A stretch of 9,844 bases of DNA, from positions 1-9,844 of the forward strand of contig QILY01000132.1 in assembly GCA_003232155.1 (NCBI GenBank). The letters are read 5' to 3'. Both the position numbers and the translations under genes were made by a program. Under the pieces are notes generated by a model. That model saw nothing but the letters and a program-made list of their open reading frames with translations, did not search any database and had not been told where the DNA came from. Of the stretch, positions 1 to 6,229 are shown in pieces. Every line of letters begins with the position of its first letter. The stretch's first letter is position 1. Source of the DNA: Maribacter sp. GTDB taxonomy: Bacteria; Bacteroidota; Bacteroidia; Flavobacteriales; Flavobacteriaceae.

Positions 1-383
1 ACCTCGTAAAAGACACCATACACTTTACGTTCTTCATTCTCGTATACTTTATGCTTCATGTCATCTGCTTTTTTAGCATGCTCAACACTTAGTTTTTGCG
101 CATCTATCATTAATTTATCTAGATCTTCTTCTACGCTACGGTAATTGATGAAAATAGCGGCTTTCATCTCTGGGTACTCAATGGTCAATGATGAACTATT
201 TTTAACCTTGACTTTTGCCATCTCACTATATTCGAAAGTAAATTGGTCCGTTTCGAATGTTTTGGGCTCTGGTTTGGAGTATTCCAACCGCAACATGGCC
301 TTAGGTTTAGGATACACATTATCCTTACAAGCAGCAAAAGCAAGTACAACAATAAGAAGTACAAAAATGCATCTATTCATCAT
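1..383 (-). CDS. gldD: GldD gliding-motility lipoprotein, 5' part only
   Basis: This is the N-terminal part (127 complete codons) of a lipoprotein gene that runs off the left edge of the window. Reading the minus strand from 383 gives MMNRCIFVLLIVVLAFAAC, a short signal peptide with a lipobox (LAFAAC) whose Cys19 would be lipidated, so the protein should sit in the cell envelope. The mature part continues with KDNVYPKPKAMLRLEYSKP and an acidic/charged region. GldD is known as a lipoprotein needed for gliding in Flavobacterium johnsoniae, where gldD and gldE are neighbours. The call rests on this adjacency plus the lipoprotein start. Two ATG codons stand in tandem (383 and 380); either overlaps the end of gldE, by 11 or 8 bases, implying translational coupling. 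The C-terminal half cannot be seen. Confidence 0.85.
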   Translation of the reverse strand, partial: MMNRCIFVLLIVVLAFAACKDNVYPKPKAMLRLEYSKPEPKTFETDQFTFEYSEMAKVKVKNSSSLTIEYPEMKAAIFINYRSVEEDLDKLMIDAQKLSVEHAKKADDMKHKVYENEERKVYGVFYE

Positions 384-1701
384 GGGGCAATGTTATTTTT
401 ATTTGTTTCAAGCGTTTTTTGTCCAAACTTTCCACTACAAATTGGTAGTTTTTAAATAACACTTTTTCTCCTTTTTTAGGAAAAATTCCGGCAATTTCCA
501 ATACAAATCCAGCAATGGTCTCCGATTCCCCTTTCTGTTCTTCAAAATCATCCTCATCTTCGATACGAACTACTCTGTAAAAATCTTTCAAGGTCGTTTT
601 TCCATCAAAAACATAGGTGTAGTCATCCAATTTAGAATATACCAGGTCTTCATCATCGAATTCGTCACTTATATCACCCACAATCTCTTCAATAATATCA
701 TCAAGTGTAACAATACCTGATGTTCCTCCATACTCATCTACAACAATGGCCAAATGATTTTTTTTCTCTTGAAATTCAGACAATAAGTCATCCAATTTCT
801 TATTCTCGGGCACAAAATAAGGTTCTCTAATCAATGAGATCCAATTAAAAGTCTTTCTGTCTATATACGGCAACAGGTCTTTCACATAGAGCACCCCTAA
901 TACATTATCCATATTTTCAGAAAAAACAGGTATTCTTGAATAGCCATGTTTTTTAATTTCTTCCAACACCTCTCTAAACTTCATTTCCTCGCCTAGGGCA
1001 AAAATATCTATACGCGGGCGCATGACCTGTTTTGTATCGGTATTACCAAAAGAAACAATGCCTTGGAGAATTTTTTGTTCTTCTTTAGTAGTATCATCCT
1101 CAGAAGTTAGTTCCAACGCTTGAGACAAATGGTCGATGCTCAAATTGGATTTTTCTTTACCCAGTTTATTGTATAAAAATATGGTTGCCGATTGCATAGG
1201 AAAACTCAAAGGGGAAAATATAAAATCCAACACTTTAAGCGGATAAGACATTATATGTGAAAAACTTCTACGGTTTCGGTTAGCATATACTTTGGGTAAA
1301 ATTTCGCCGAACATTAATATCAAGAAAGTAACTACAATTACTTCTAAAACAAAACGGGCCGAGATAAAACCAAACCATACGATAGTAATATTAGAAAAAA
1401 GAGTGTCACCAATTGTATTAAAGAGTAATACAATACCAATATTTATAGCATTGTTCGCAATTAAAATAGTGGCCAATAATTTTTTAGGCCGCTTTAGCAA
1501 TTTAACTATAATAGAACCTCTGGGTGTCTTTTTTTCATCTATCTCATTAACATCTGTGGGCGAAAGACCAAAAAATGCTACTTCAGCACCAGAAATAAGT
1601 GCAGAACAAAAGAGCAATACCGGCAAAATGGCAACCTTAAGTGCAAAGGCACTATCAAAAACAATAAAATTTAGCAGAAAACCAAGGGGGTCAGAGTCCA
1701 A
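373..1701 (-). CDS. gldE: GldE, CorC/HlyC-like gliding-motility membrane protein
   Basis: This is a 442-residue inner-membrane protein of the CNNM/CorC (TlyC haemolysin-like) family. A DUF21-type membrane domain covers about residues 15-195, with SGAEVAFFGLS (37-47) and the hallmark FGEILPKVYANRN (131-143). A CBS pair follows at about 215-340, including MRPRIDIFALG (227-237) and VVDEYGGTSGIVTLDD (320-335). The CorC_HlyC C-terminal domain runs from about 350 to 440. In F. johnsoniae gldE lies next to gldD and both were described as gliding genes; the biochemical role of GldE is not settled, while relatives are linked to Mg2+/Co2+ transport. The start is TTG at 1701: an in-frame TAA lies two codons upstream and there is no ATG nearby. 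The gene follows ssb by 27 bases and overlaps gldD, so it is very probably cotranscribed. Confidence 0.93.
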   Translation of the reverse strand: MDSDPLGFLLNFIVFDSAFALKVAILPVLLFCSALISGAEVAFFGLSPTDVNEIDEKKTPRGSIIVKLLKRPKKLLATILIANNAINIGIVLLFNTIGDTLFSNITIVWFGFISARFVLEVIVVTFLILMFGEILPKVYANRNRRSFSHIMSYPLKVLDFIFSPLSFPMQSATIFLYNKLGKEKSNLSIDHLSQALELTSEDDTTKEEQKILQGIVSFGNTDTKQVMRPRIDIFALGEEMKFREVLEEIKKHGYSRIPVFSENMDNVLGVLYVKDLLPYIDRKTFNWISLIREPYFVPENKKLDDLLSEFQEKKNHLAIVVDEYGGTSGIVTLDDIIEEIVGDISDEFDDEDLVYSKLDDYTYVFDGKTTLKDFYRVVRIEDEDDFEEQKGESETIAGFVLEIAGIFPKKGEKVLFKNYQFVVESLDKKRLKQIKITLPHDE

Positions 1702-1728
1702 TAGTTATAATTTTAATTTAATAGATTC

Positions 1729-2196
1729 TTAGAAGGGCAAATCGTCTTCCTCTTTTGGTTCATTTACCGATGTTGTATTCGCAACTGTATTTGTATGGGT
1801 AGCTGCTGGAGTTTGTTGCTGTGGCTGTGCGCTTGACTGCGCATTCGCCATACTTTCCTTTTTGGTCGATAAGAAAGTAAAATCTTGTACATGTACCTCG
1901 GTAGTATGGCGGGTATTGCCATCTTCACCTTGCCATTGACGGTTTTTTAGTCGTCCTTCAACATATACCTTATCACCTTTACTAAGGTATTTTTCACATA
2001 TTTCAGCGGTCTTATTGCGTACTACAATAGTATGCCAATCTGTATTGGTTACTCGCTCACCGGTTTGCTTATTGGTATAACTTTCATTGGTAGCTATCGA
2101 AAAACGGCCAATACTATTACCCCCTTCGAAATAGTGCATTTTCACCTCATCGCCCAAATGCCCTATTAACATAACTTTATTCAATGTGCCACTCAT
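1729..2196 (-). CDS. ssb: Single-stranded DNA-binding protein
   Basis: This is a 155-residue SSB that coats single-stranded DNA during replication, repair and recombination. The OB-fold occupies about residues 3-110, starting TLNKVMLIGHLGDEVKMHYFE and including the typical NTDWHTIVVRNKTAE and YVEGRLKNRQW blocks. A flexible Gln/Ala/Thr/Asn-rich linker (about 111-147) leads to the acidic tip EEDDLPF (149-155), the docking tail for partner repair proteins. The ATG at 2196 is preceded by a purine-rich stretch (AAGAAAAGAAG). The gene lies 23 bases after mutY and 27 bases before gldE on the same strand, consistent with an operon mutY-ssb-gldE-gldD. Length and domain layout are normal for the family. 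Confidence 0.97.
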   Translation of the reverse strand: MSGTLNKVMLIGHLGDEVKMHYFEGGNSIGRFSIATNESYTNKQTGERVTNTDWHTIVVRNKTAEICEKYLSKGDKVYVEGRLKNRQWQGEDGNTRHTTEVHVQDFTFLSTKKESMANAQSSAQPQQQTPAATHTNTVANTTSVNEPKEEDDLPF

Positions 2197-2219
2197 CTTC
2201 TTTTCTTATAAATTGTAAA

Positions 2220-3266
2220 TCAAAAATACGAATTTTTAAACGCACTTATAAAATCTGCTATTAAAACAGGAACAGGGTAGTTTTCTAGTTCTGTTAGCCC
2301 TTTAGCTCCCTCTAGTTCAGTGTTCGTTTTTACGATCCAAAAACGGGTATACAAATGCTGATGAGAAAGTTTGTGTACAATTACATCAGCAGTATGCTGT
2401 GAAACTTCAAAATTGCCATGGATGTGAACAACTGTTGAAAGTTGTTGTTTTATTTGCTCTAAATCAATGTCCTTTTCAGATTCTAGAAGAGGGAATTCCC
2501 ATAAATTCTGCCAAATTCCTTTCCCGGTACGTTGTTGTAATATGGTTTTATTATCCCCATCAGTAATCACCAAATAATTAAAATAGCGATTGCGCACTTT
2601 CGTTTTATTGATTTTTACAGGAAGCTCGGCAACCTTGTTTTTCTCTAATGCTGTACAACTGTCATTTAAAGGGCAATGCAGACAATATGGTTTTTTGGGT
2701 GTACACTGTATGGCGCCAAATTCCATAATGCCCTGATTGTAATCCCTAATACTTTCGGCATCCATCACCTCAGTAGCTAATTCTTTAAAATATTTGATGC
2801 CCTCGGTGCTATTTATAGGTTTTGAAACCCCATAATAGCGAGCTAGAACACGGTATACATTACCATCAACTACAGGCTGAGCTTCATTAAAACAGATAGA
2901 TGCTATTGCGCTTGCCGTATAATCGCCAATGCCTTTTAATTTTAAAAGTTCTTTGTAGGTATTGGGGAATTTTCCATCATATTGGCCAACAACCATTTTA
3001 GCTGTTGTATGAAGGTTTCTGGCCCTTGAATAGTATCCAAGGCCTTGCCATAATTTGAGAACTTGTTCTTCTTCTGCTTCCGCCAAATCATAAACCGTAG
3101 GAAAATGTTCAATAAACTTCAAATAATAAGGCGTGCCTTGCACAACTCGAGTTTGTTGCAACATAATTTCTGAAAGCCAGATTTTATAAGGGTCTCTAGT
3201 ACGCCGCCAAGGTAAAGTGCGTTTATTTTCTGCATACCAAATTAAAATTTTCTGGGAAAAAGTCAT
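2220..3266 (-). CDS. mutY: A/G-specific adenine glycosylase MutY
   Basis: MutY removes adenine mispaired with 8-oxoguanine. Counting from the ATG at 3266 (348 residues), the helix-hairpin-helix glycosylase domain holds SEIMLQQT with catalytic Glu33, WQGLGYYSRARN, the hairpin KLKGIGDYTASAI, and VVDGNVYRVLARY with catalytic Asp134. The [4Fe-4S] cluster ligands are Cys188, Cys195, Cys198 and Cys204 in the expected C-x6-C-x2-C-x5-C spacing. The C-terminal part (about 223-335) is the NUDIX-like 8-oxoG recognition domain, with a KLSH motif near 299-302. An upstream in-frame GTG (3272) is possible, but the ATG fits better because a TAnnTTTG box at 3286-3293 would put the transcript start within a few bases of 3280. 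It is the first gene of the minus-strand cluster and is divergent from the HU gene. Confidence 0.96.
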   Translation of the reverse strand: MTFSQKILIWYAENKRTLPWRRTRDPYKIWLSEIMLQQTRVVQGTPYYLKFIEHFPTVYDLAEAEEEQVLKLWQGLGYYSRARNLHTTAKMVVGQYDGKFPNTYKELLKLKGIGDYTASAIASICFNEAQPVVDGNVYRVLARYYGVSKPINSTEGIKYFKELATEVMDAESIRDYNQGIMEFGAIQCTPKKPYCLHCPLNDSCTALEKNKVAELPVKINKTKVRNRYFNYLVITDGDNKTILQQRTGKGIWQNLWEFPLLESEKDIDLEQIKQQLSTVVHIHGNFEVSQHTADVIVHKLSHQHLYTRFWIVKTNTELEGAKGLTELENYPVPVLIADFISAFKNSYF

Positions 3267-3285
3267 CAACACAGATACTTAAAGT

Positions 3286-3293
3286 CAAAAGTA
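3286..3293 (-). promoter_or_regulatory. Probable -7 box of the mutY-ssb-gldE-gldD operon
   Basis: The minus strand reads TACTTTTG, an exact match to the Bacteroidetes -7 consensus TAnnTTTG, 20 bases before the mutY ATG. No clear TTG -33 element is present at the usual distance upstream, so this is a single-box call. A start about 7 bases downstream would give a leader of roughly 14 bases. Confidence 0.45.
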
Positions 3294-3349
3294 CTAGTTT
3301 ATACACTTAAAATTAGTTGTTTAGGATAAAAGATTCAATTTAATTTATA

Positions 3350-3357
3350 TATATTTG
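3350..3357 (+). promoter_or_regulatory. Probable -7 box of the HU gene
   Basis: The sequence TATATTTG matches the Bacteroidetes -7 consensus TAnnTTTG and is followed by GC, as often seen in flavobacterial promoters. It lies 38 bases before the HU start codon. The nearest upstream TTG (3317-3319) is about 30 bases away, too far for the usual -33 element, so the match rests on the -7 box alone. The mutY promoter points the other way in the same 129-base intergenic region. Confidence 0.45.
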
Positions 3358-3395
3358 CATCCCGAAAAAACATACAGAAAATCTAATTATTAAAG

Positions 3396-3686
3396 ATGAC
3401 GAAAGCGGAAATTGTAGCTAAAATCTCAGATAAACTGGGAATTGAAAAAGGAGATGTGCAAGCAACTGTAGAATCTTTTATGGAAGAGGTAAAATCTTCT
3501 TTAGAGAGTGGTGACAATGTTTACCTAAGAGGTTTTGGAAGTTTTATTATCAAAACAAGGGCTGAAAAAACAGGTAGAAACATATCAAAGAACACTACTA
3601 TCAAAATACCTGCCCACAACATACCTGCATTTAAACCTGCAAAAGTTTTTGTAGAAGGTGTTAAAAGCAACGTTGAAGTAAAATAA
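3396..3686 (+). CDS. HU-family DNA-binding protein
   Basis: This is a 96-residue nucleoid protein of the HU/IHF family, a DNA-bending dimer that compacts the chromosome. MTKAEIVAKISDKLGIEKGDVQ begins the helical dimerisation part (1-40). GFGSFIIKTRAEKTGRN (46-62) is the family signature leading into the DNA-binding beta arm, and IPAHNIPAFKPAK closes it. The residue at the arm tip that is normally the DNA-kinking proline (GRNP) is isoleucine here (Ile63, GRNIS). The ATG at 3396 is the only sensible start. The gene is followed after 29 bases by the 29-codon basic gene on the same strand, and the two probably share a transcript that ends at the hairpin at 3796-3833. Confidence 0.95.
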   Translation: MTKAEIVAKISDKLGIEKGDVQATVESFMEEVKSSLESGDNVYLRGFGSFIIKTRAEKTGRNISKNTTIKIPAHNIPAFKPAKVFVEGVKSNVEVK

Positions 3687-3715
3687 AATAGTAATCATAT
3701 TAAAAGAAGAACTTT

Positions 3716-3805
3716 ATGCCGAGTGGTAAGAAAAGAAAAAGACATAAGGTAGCTACCCATAAGCGCAAGAAGCGTAGGCGAGCTAACCGACACAAGAAAA
3801 AGTAG
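3716..3805 (+). CDS. 29-residue highly basic protein, probable Bacteroidetes ribosomal protein (bL38-like)
   Basis: This short gene encodes 29 residues beginning MPSGKKRKRHKVATHKRKKR and ending RRANRHKKK. About two thirds of the residues are Lys, Arg or His, and there are no acidic residues. Such a composition fits a small rRNA-binding ribosomal protein. I recall that structural work on the Flavobacterium johnsoniae ribosome reported a small Bacteroidetes-specific large-subunit protein, bL38; the identity with this gene is likely but cannot be confirmed here. The ATG at 3716 is preceded by the purine-rich AAAAGAAGAA. It lies between HU and the RNase G/E gene, with 29 bases to HU. Its stop codon (3803-3805) falls inside the left arm of a terminator hairpin. 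Confidence 0.8.
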   Translation: MPSGKKRKRHKVATHKRKKRRRANRHKKK

Positions 3806-3833
3806 TTGTTACAACTACTTTTTCGTTTTTTAT
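3796..3833 (+). terminator. Rho-independent terminator overlapping the end of the 29-codon gene
   Basis: A perfect 14-base inverted repeat, GAAAAAGTAGTTGT (3796-3809) against ACAACTACTTTTTC (3811-3824), is followed by a run of six T. In practice the innermost pairs would open to make a loop of a few bases. The left arm contains the last codons and the TAG stop of the small basic gene. It should end the HU transcript before rng. Confidence 0.85.
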
Positions 3834-3850
3834 TACGTTCATTGACATAG

Positions 3851-3933
3851 AAATTCCTAAGTAGAGGATTTCGGCAGGTTTATAATTACCTGCTTCAATA
3901 TTGTTTAATCCATTTGTCATGCTTTTGCATGAC
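3851..3933 (+). promoter_or_regulatory. Structured leader upstream of rng: three successive stem-loops
   Basis: Between the HU-operon terminator and the rng start are three small inverted repeats: AAATTCCT (3851-3858) with AGGATTT (3865-3871), one bulge; GCAGGT (3874-3879) with ACCTGC (3888-3893); and GTCATGC (3916-3922) with GCATGAC (3927-3933), a perfect 7-bp stem with a TTTT loop. The last ends 18 bases before the GTG start. They could form a folded 5' leader, which would suit feedback control of an RNase. No TAnnTTTG promoter box was found in this interval. Confidence 0.4.
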
Positions 3934-3951
3934 GAGTATAAATAAATTCAG

Positions 3952-5496
3952 GTGAATAGAGAATTAATCGTAAGATCTAGTTCCGATGCTGTTGATTTTG
4001 CCTTATTAAAGGATGGGAAACTTACTGAATTACATAAAGAAGATGATAATAATGACTTCTCAGTTGGTGATATTTTTATTGCCAAAGTGAGAAAACCCGT
4101 TACCGGGTTAAATGCTGCCTTCGTAAACGTAGGTTATGAAAAAGATGCTTTTCTGCATTATCATGACCTTGGGCCGCAACTATCTTCAATGCTAAAATTC
4201 ATAAAACAAGTAAGTACAGGGAGACTAAGAGATTACTCCCTAAAGAACTTCCAAACTGAAAAAGACATTGATAAGCATGGTGTAATAACTGATGTTATTA
4301 AAGCCAATCAGTCCTTATTAGTGCAAATTGTAAAGGAACCCATATCTACCAAAGGACCAAGAATAAGCTCAGAGCTTTCAATAGCAGGGCGCTATTTGGT
4401 TATGGTGCCTTTTTCCGATCGCGTATCAGTCTCTCAAAAGATTGGTAGTAACGAAGAAAAAGACCGACTTAAAAGGCTTGTAAAAAGTATTAAGCCTAAA
4501 GGATTTGGAGTTATTATCCGAACAGTAGCAGAAGGCAAAAAAGTAGCAGAACTAGACAAAGACCTAGAAAACTTGCTGAACAAGTGGTCAGCAATGTGTA
4601 AGAAATTATACAAAGCGCAAGCCCCTTCAAAAGTATTGGTAGAGCTGAACAGGGCTTCCAGTATTTTAAGGGATGTTTTTAATGATTCCTATACAGGAAT
4701 ACACGTAGACAATGAAGCGCTCTACAACCAAATTAAAGATTACGTGCTGGAAATTGCACCAGCCAAAGAATCGATTGTAAAATTGTACAGTTCTTCTCTT
4801 CCTATTTTTGAAAAATTTGGAATAGAAAGACAGATCAAAACTTCATTTGGCCGTACCGCTACCATGAGTAGGGGAGCGTACCTTATTATAGAGCATACCG
4901 AAGCACTTCATGTTATTGATGTGAACAGTGGTAACCGCTCGAACAAGGCCAAAAACCAAGAAGACACCGCATTAGAAGTAAATCTATTAGCGGCATCAGA
5001 AATCGCAAGACAACTGCGCTTGCGTGATATGGGAGGTATTATAGTGGTAGACTTTATCGATATGGTAAAAGCACCACACCGCAGAAAACTTTTTGACCAT
5101 CTTAGAGATGAAATGAAAGATGATCGCGCCAAACATAAAATATTGCCCCCGAGTAAGTTTGGATTGATACAGATTACAAGACAAAGGGTACGGCCCGAAA
5201 TGAATATTAAAACTACTGAAGAGAACCCAAATGGCGCAGGCCAAGTTGAAGCTCCTATTGTTTTGATCGATAAAATAAATGCCGACCTAGAGAAACTTTT
5301 AAAAGGCCCTAAGGGCAAAGGCAAAATTACACTGAACATACATCCGTTCATTGCAGCCTATATAACCAAAGGTTTCCCGTCTATACGCTCTAAGTGGTTC
5401 TTAGAACATAAGAAAAGCATAAAAGTTCAACCAAGAGATGCGTATACGTATCTTGAATACCGTTTTAAAGACAAAGACGGTAAAACCATATATTAA
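3952..5496 (+). CDS. rng: Ribonuclease G/E family endoribonuclease
   Basis: This is a 514-residue RNase E/G-type endonuclease acting in rRNA maturation and mRNA decay. The S1 RNA-binding part covers about residues 35-130 (VGDIFIAKVRKPVTGLNAAFVNVG, FLHYHDLG) and is interrupted by a charged insert (about 78-112). The 5'-monophosphate sensor region includes GFGVIIRTVAEGK (184-196). The catalytic DNase I-like domain carries Asp323 in HVIDVNSGN and Asp367 in IIVVDFIDM, matching the Mg2+ ligands of E. coli RNase E (Asp303, Asp346). The Zn-link cysteines (CPxC) expected near residues 420-430 are absent. The C-terminal domain resembles RNase G; the long RNase E scaffold tail is missing. The GTG at 3952 is the chosen start, giving the family-like N terminus NRELIVRSSSDAVDFALLKDG. 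The gene follows HU and the 29-codon gene on the same strand. Confidence 0.95.
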   Translation: MNRELIVRSSSDAVDFALLKDGKLTELHKEDDNNDFSVGDIFIAKVRKPVTGLNAAFVNVGYEKDAFLHYHDLGPQLSSMLKFIKQVSTGRLRDYSLKNFQTEKDIDKHGVITDVIKANQSLLVQIVKEPISTKGPRISSELSIAGRYLVMVPFSDRVSVSQKIGSNEEKDRLKRLVKSIKPKGFGVIIRTVAEGKKVAELDKDLENLLNKWSAMCKKLYKAQAPSKVLVELNRASSILRDVFNDSYTGIHVDNEALYNQIKDYVLEIAPAKESIVKLYSSSLPIFEKFGIERQIKTSFGRTATMSRGAYLIIEHTEALHVIDVNSGNRSNKAKNQEDTALEVNLLAASEIARQLRLRDMGGIIVVDFIDMVKAPHRRKLFDHLRDEMKDDRAKHKILPPSKFGLIQITRQRVRPEMNIKTTEENPNGAGQVEAPIVLIDKINADLEKLLKGPKGKGKITLNIHPFIAAYITKGFPSIRSKWFLEHKKSIKVQPRDAYTYLEYRFKDKDGKTIY

Positions 5497-5520
5497 GCCA
5501 TAATGGCGATTTCAAAATTT

Positions 5521-5553
5521 AAGCGACCTTCAGCAATGGGGTCGCTTTTTTTA
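5521..5553 (+). terminator. Rho-independent terminator of rng
   Basis: An 8-bp perfect stem, AAGCGACC (5521-5528) and GGTCGCTT (5540-5547), with an 11-base loop, is followed by an uninterrupted T run (5546-5552). It begins 24 bases after the rng stop codon. Confidence 0.85.
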
Positions 5554-5622
5554 TTTATAGCTGTTTTATTTTCATTTCCGCGCAGATGGCAATCTTTATG
5601 AATTTATTAGATAACTACAACA

Positions 5623-5647
5623 TTAACCCGCATTATTCACGGGTTAA
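5623..5647 (+). repeat. 21-bp imperfect palindrome, copy 1
   Basis: Positions 5625-5645 are identical to 9822-9842. The unit has arms AACCCG and CGGGTT around an asymmetric loop CATTATTCA; at this copy the stem extends to 8 bp (TTAACCCG/CGGGTTAA, 5623-5647). The motif AACTAC stands shortly before both copies. No T run follows here, so it is not a simple terminator. Identity of the unpaired loop as well as the arms suggests a dispersed REP-like element rather than chance. Confidence 0.75.
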
Positions 5648-5670
5648 ATATCTGTTTCCTATCTTCTTAT

Positions 5671-5914
5671 GGGTACACGACAAATTTTCCTAAATCCAAC
5701 AGATTTAGAAAGTTTCGCCTTGGAATCGTCCCCACCTTAACCCTCCCCAGAAGGGAGGGAACTGTTTCTCGACACCTTTGAGTCCCTAGTTTTTTGCTGG
5801 GTCTGCTCCCCTCCTTCTGGAGAGCCTGCCCCGAATTCACTTCGGGGGCTGGGGAAGACAATCCAGTAAAATGGTTTTCTTTTGAACAGAAAAGGGAAAT
5901 TTGTCGTGCAGCCC
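5671..5914. repeat. MITE-like or long-hairpin intergenic element
   Basis: The ends are inverted copies sharing the exact 12-mer CACGACAAATTT (5676-5687) and its complement (5897-5908), with further partial matching outside (GGGTA- against GGGGCTG-). The inside is also partly self-complementary: CCAGAAGG (5747-5754) pairs with CCTTCTGG (5813-5820), and there are local hairpins CCCTCCC/GGGAGGG (5741-5759) and CCCCGAA/TTCGGGG (5829-5847). The core (about 5730-5860) is clearly more GC-rich than its surroundings. No transposase and no convincing target-site duplication are seen (left flank CTTCTTAT, right flank TTTTTATT). A non-autonomous mobile element or a dispersed flavobacterial stem-loop repeat both fit. 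With copy 1 of the short palindrome it fills the 483-base gap between rng and the next gene. Confidence 0.6.
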
Positions 5915-5979
5915 CTTTTTATTAATTCTAATGGATGTACCAAAGTTTTTGTATTTTACAAACCACTAAAAACATAACC

Positions 5980-6180
5980 ATGAAAGAATATAAAGTAGAA
6001 TCTTTTCTTCTCTACAGCAAACTCTCCTTTGATACAAAGCACATTATTAAAGATGCTACTAAAAAAATTCAAGAACTTTTAGATCAGTATGCGAAAGAAG
6101 GTTGGTCACTAGCCTCTACCGATGCCGTAACTTTTGGAGCTGCCGTATATCATTATTTATATTTTGAACGGGAGGTTTAG
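5980..6180 (+). CDS. Small DUF4177-type protein
   Basis: This 66-residue protein begins MKEYKVESFLLYSKLSFDT and ends VYHYLYFEREV. The layout is that of DUF4177-type proteins: a strand starting KEYKV, an amphipathic helix with the motif LLDQYAKEGWSLASTDAV (33-50), and a last strand YHYLYFEREV. The role of this family is not known; it has no signal peptide or membrane segment, so it is likely cytoplasmic. An in-frame ATG at 5935 would add 15 residues (MYQSFCILQTTKNIT), but the start at 5980 gives the usual family N terminus and follows an A-rich leader (AAAAACATAACC). It stands between the MITE-like element and the DUF3667-type gene, with 49 bases to the latter. Confidence 0.75.
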   Translation: MKEYKVESFLLYSKLSFDTKHIIKDATKKIQELLDQYAKEGWSLASTDAVTFGAAVYHYLYFEREV

Positions 6181-6229
6181 TCTTTAACCTAAAAAATTTA
6201 TTGTTAACTAACCGAATCAACCAAAATTA

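Noticed and set aside
145..459. Plus-strand ORF of 104 codons at the left edge, and a 70-codon one inside it
   Set aside because: They are antisense to gldD and the end of gldE, whose lipoprotein signal and conserved domain identify the real coding strand.
1292..1732. Plus-strand ORF of 146 codons
   Set aside because: It is antisense to the membrane domain of gldE and has no recognisable features.
4908..5351. Minus-strand ORFs of 147 and 82 codons
   Set aside because: They are shadows of the conserved catalytic domain of rng.
5625..5645. CRISPR array seeded by the 21-bp repeat
   Set aside because: The two copies are about 4.2 kb apart with genes between, there is no regular spacing and no cas gene.
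5667..5943. Two overlapping minus-strand ORFs of 64 and 68 codons
   Set aside because: They lie wholly within the inverted-repeat element, have Pro/Gly/Ser-rich low-complexity translations produced by its GC-rich hairpins, and resemble no protein family.
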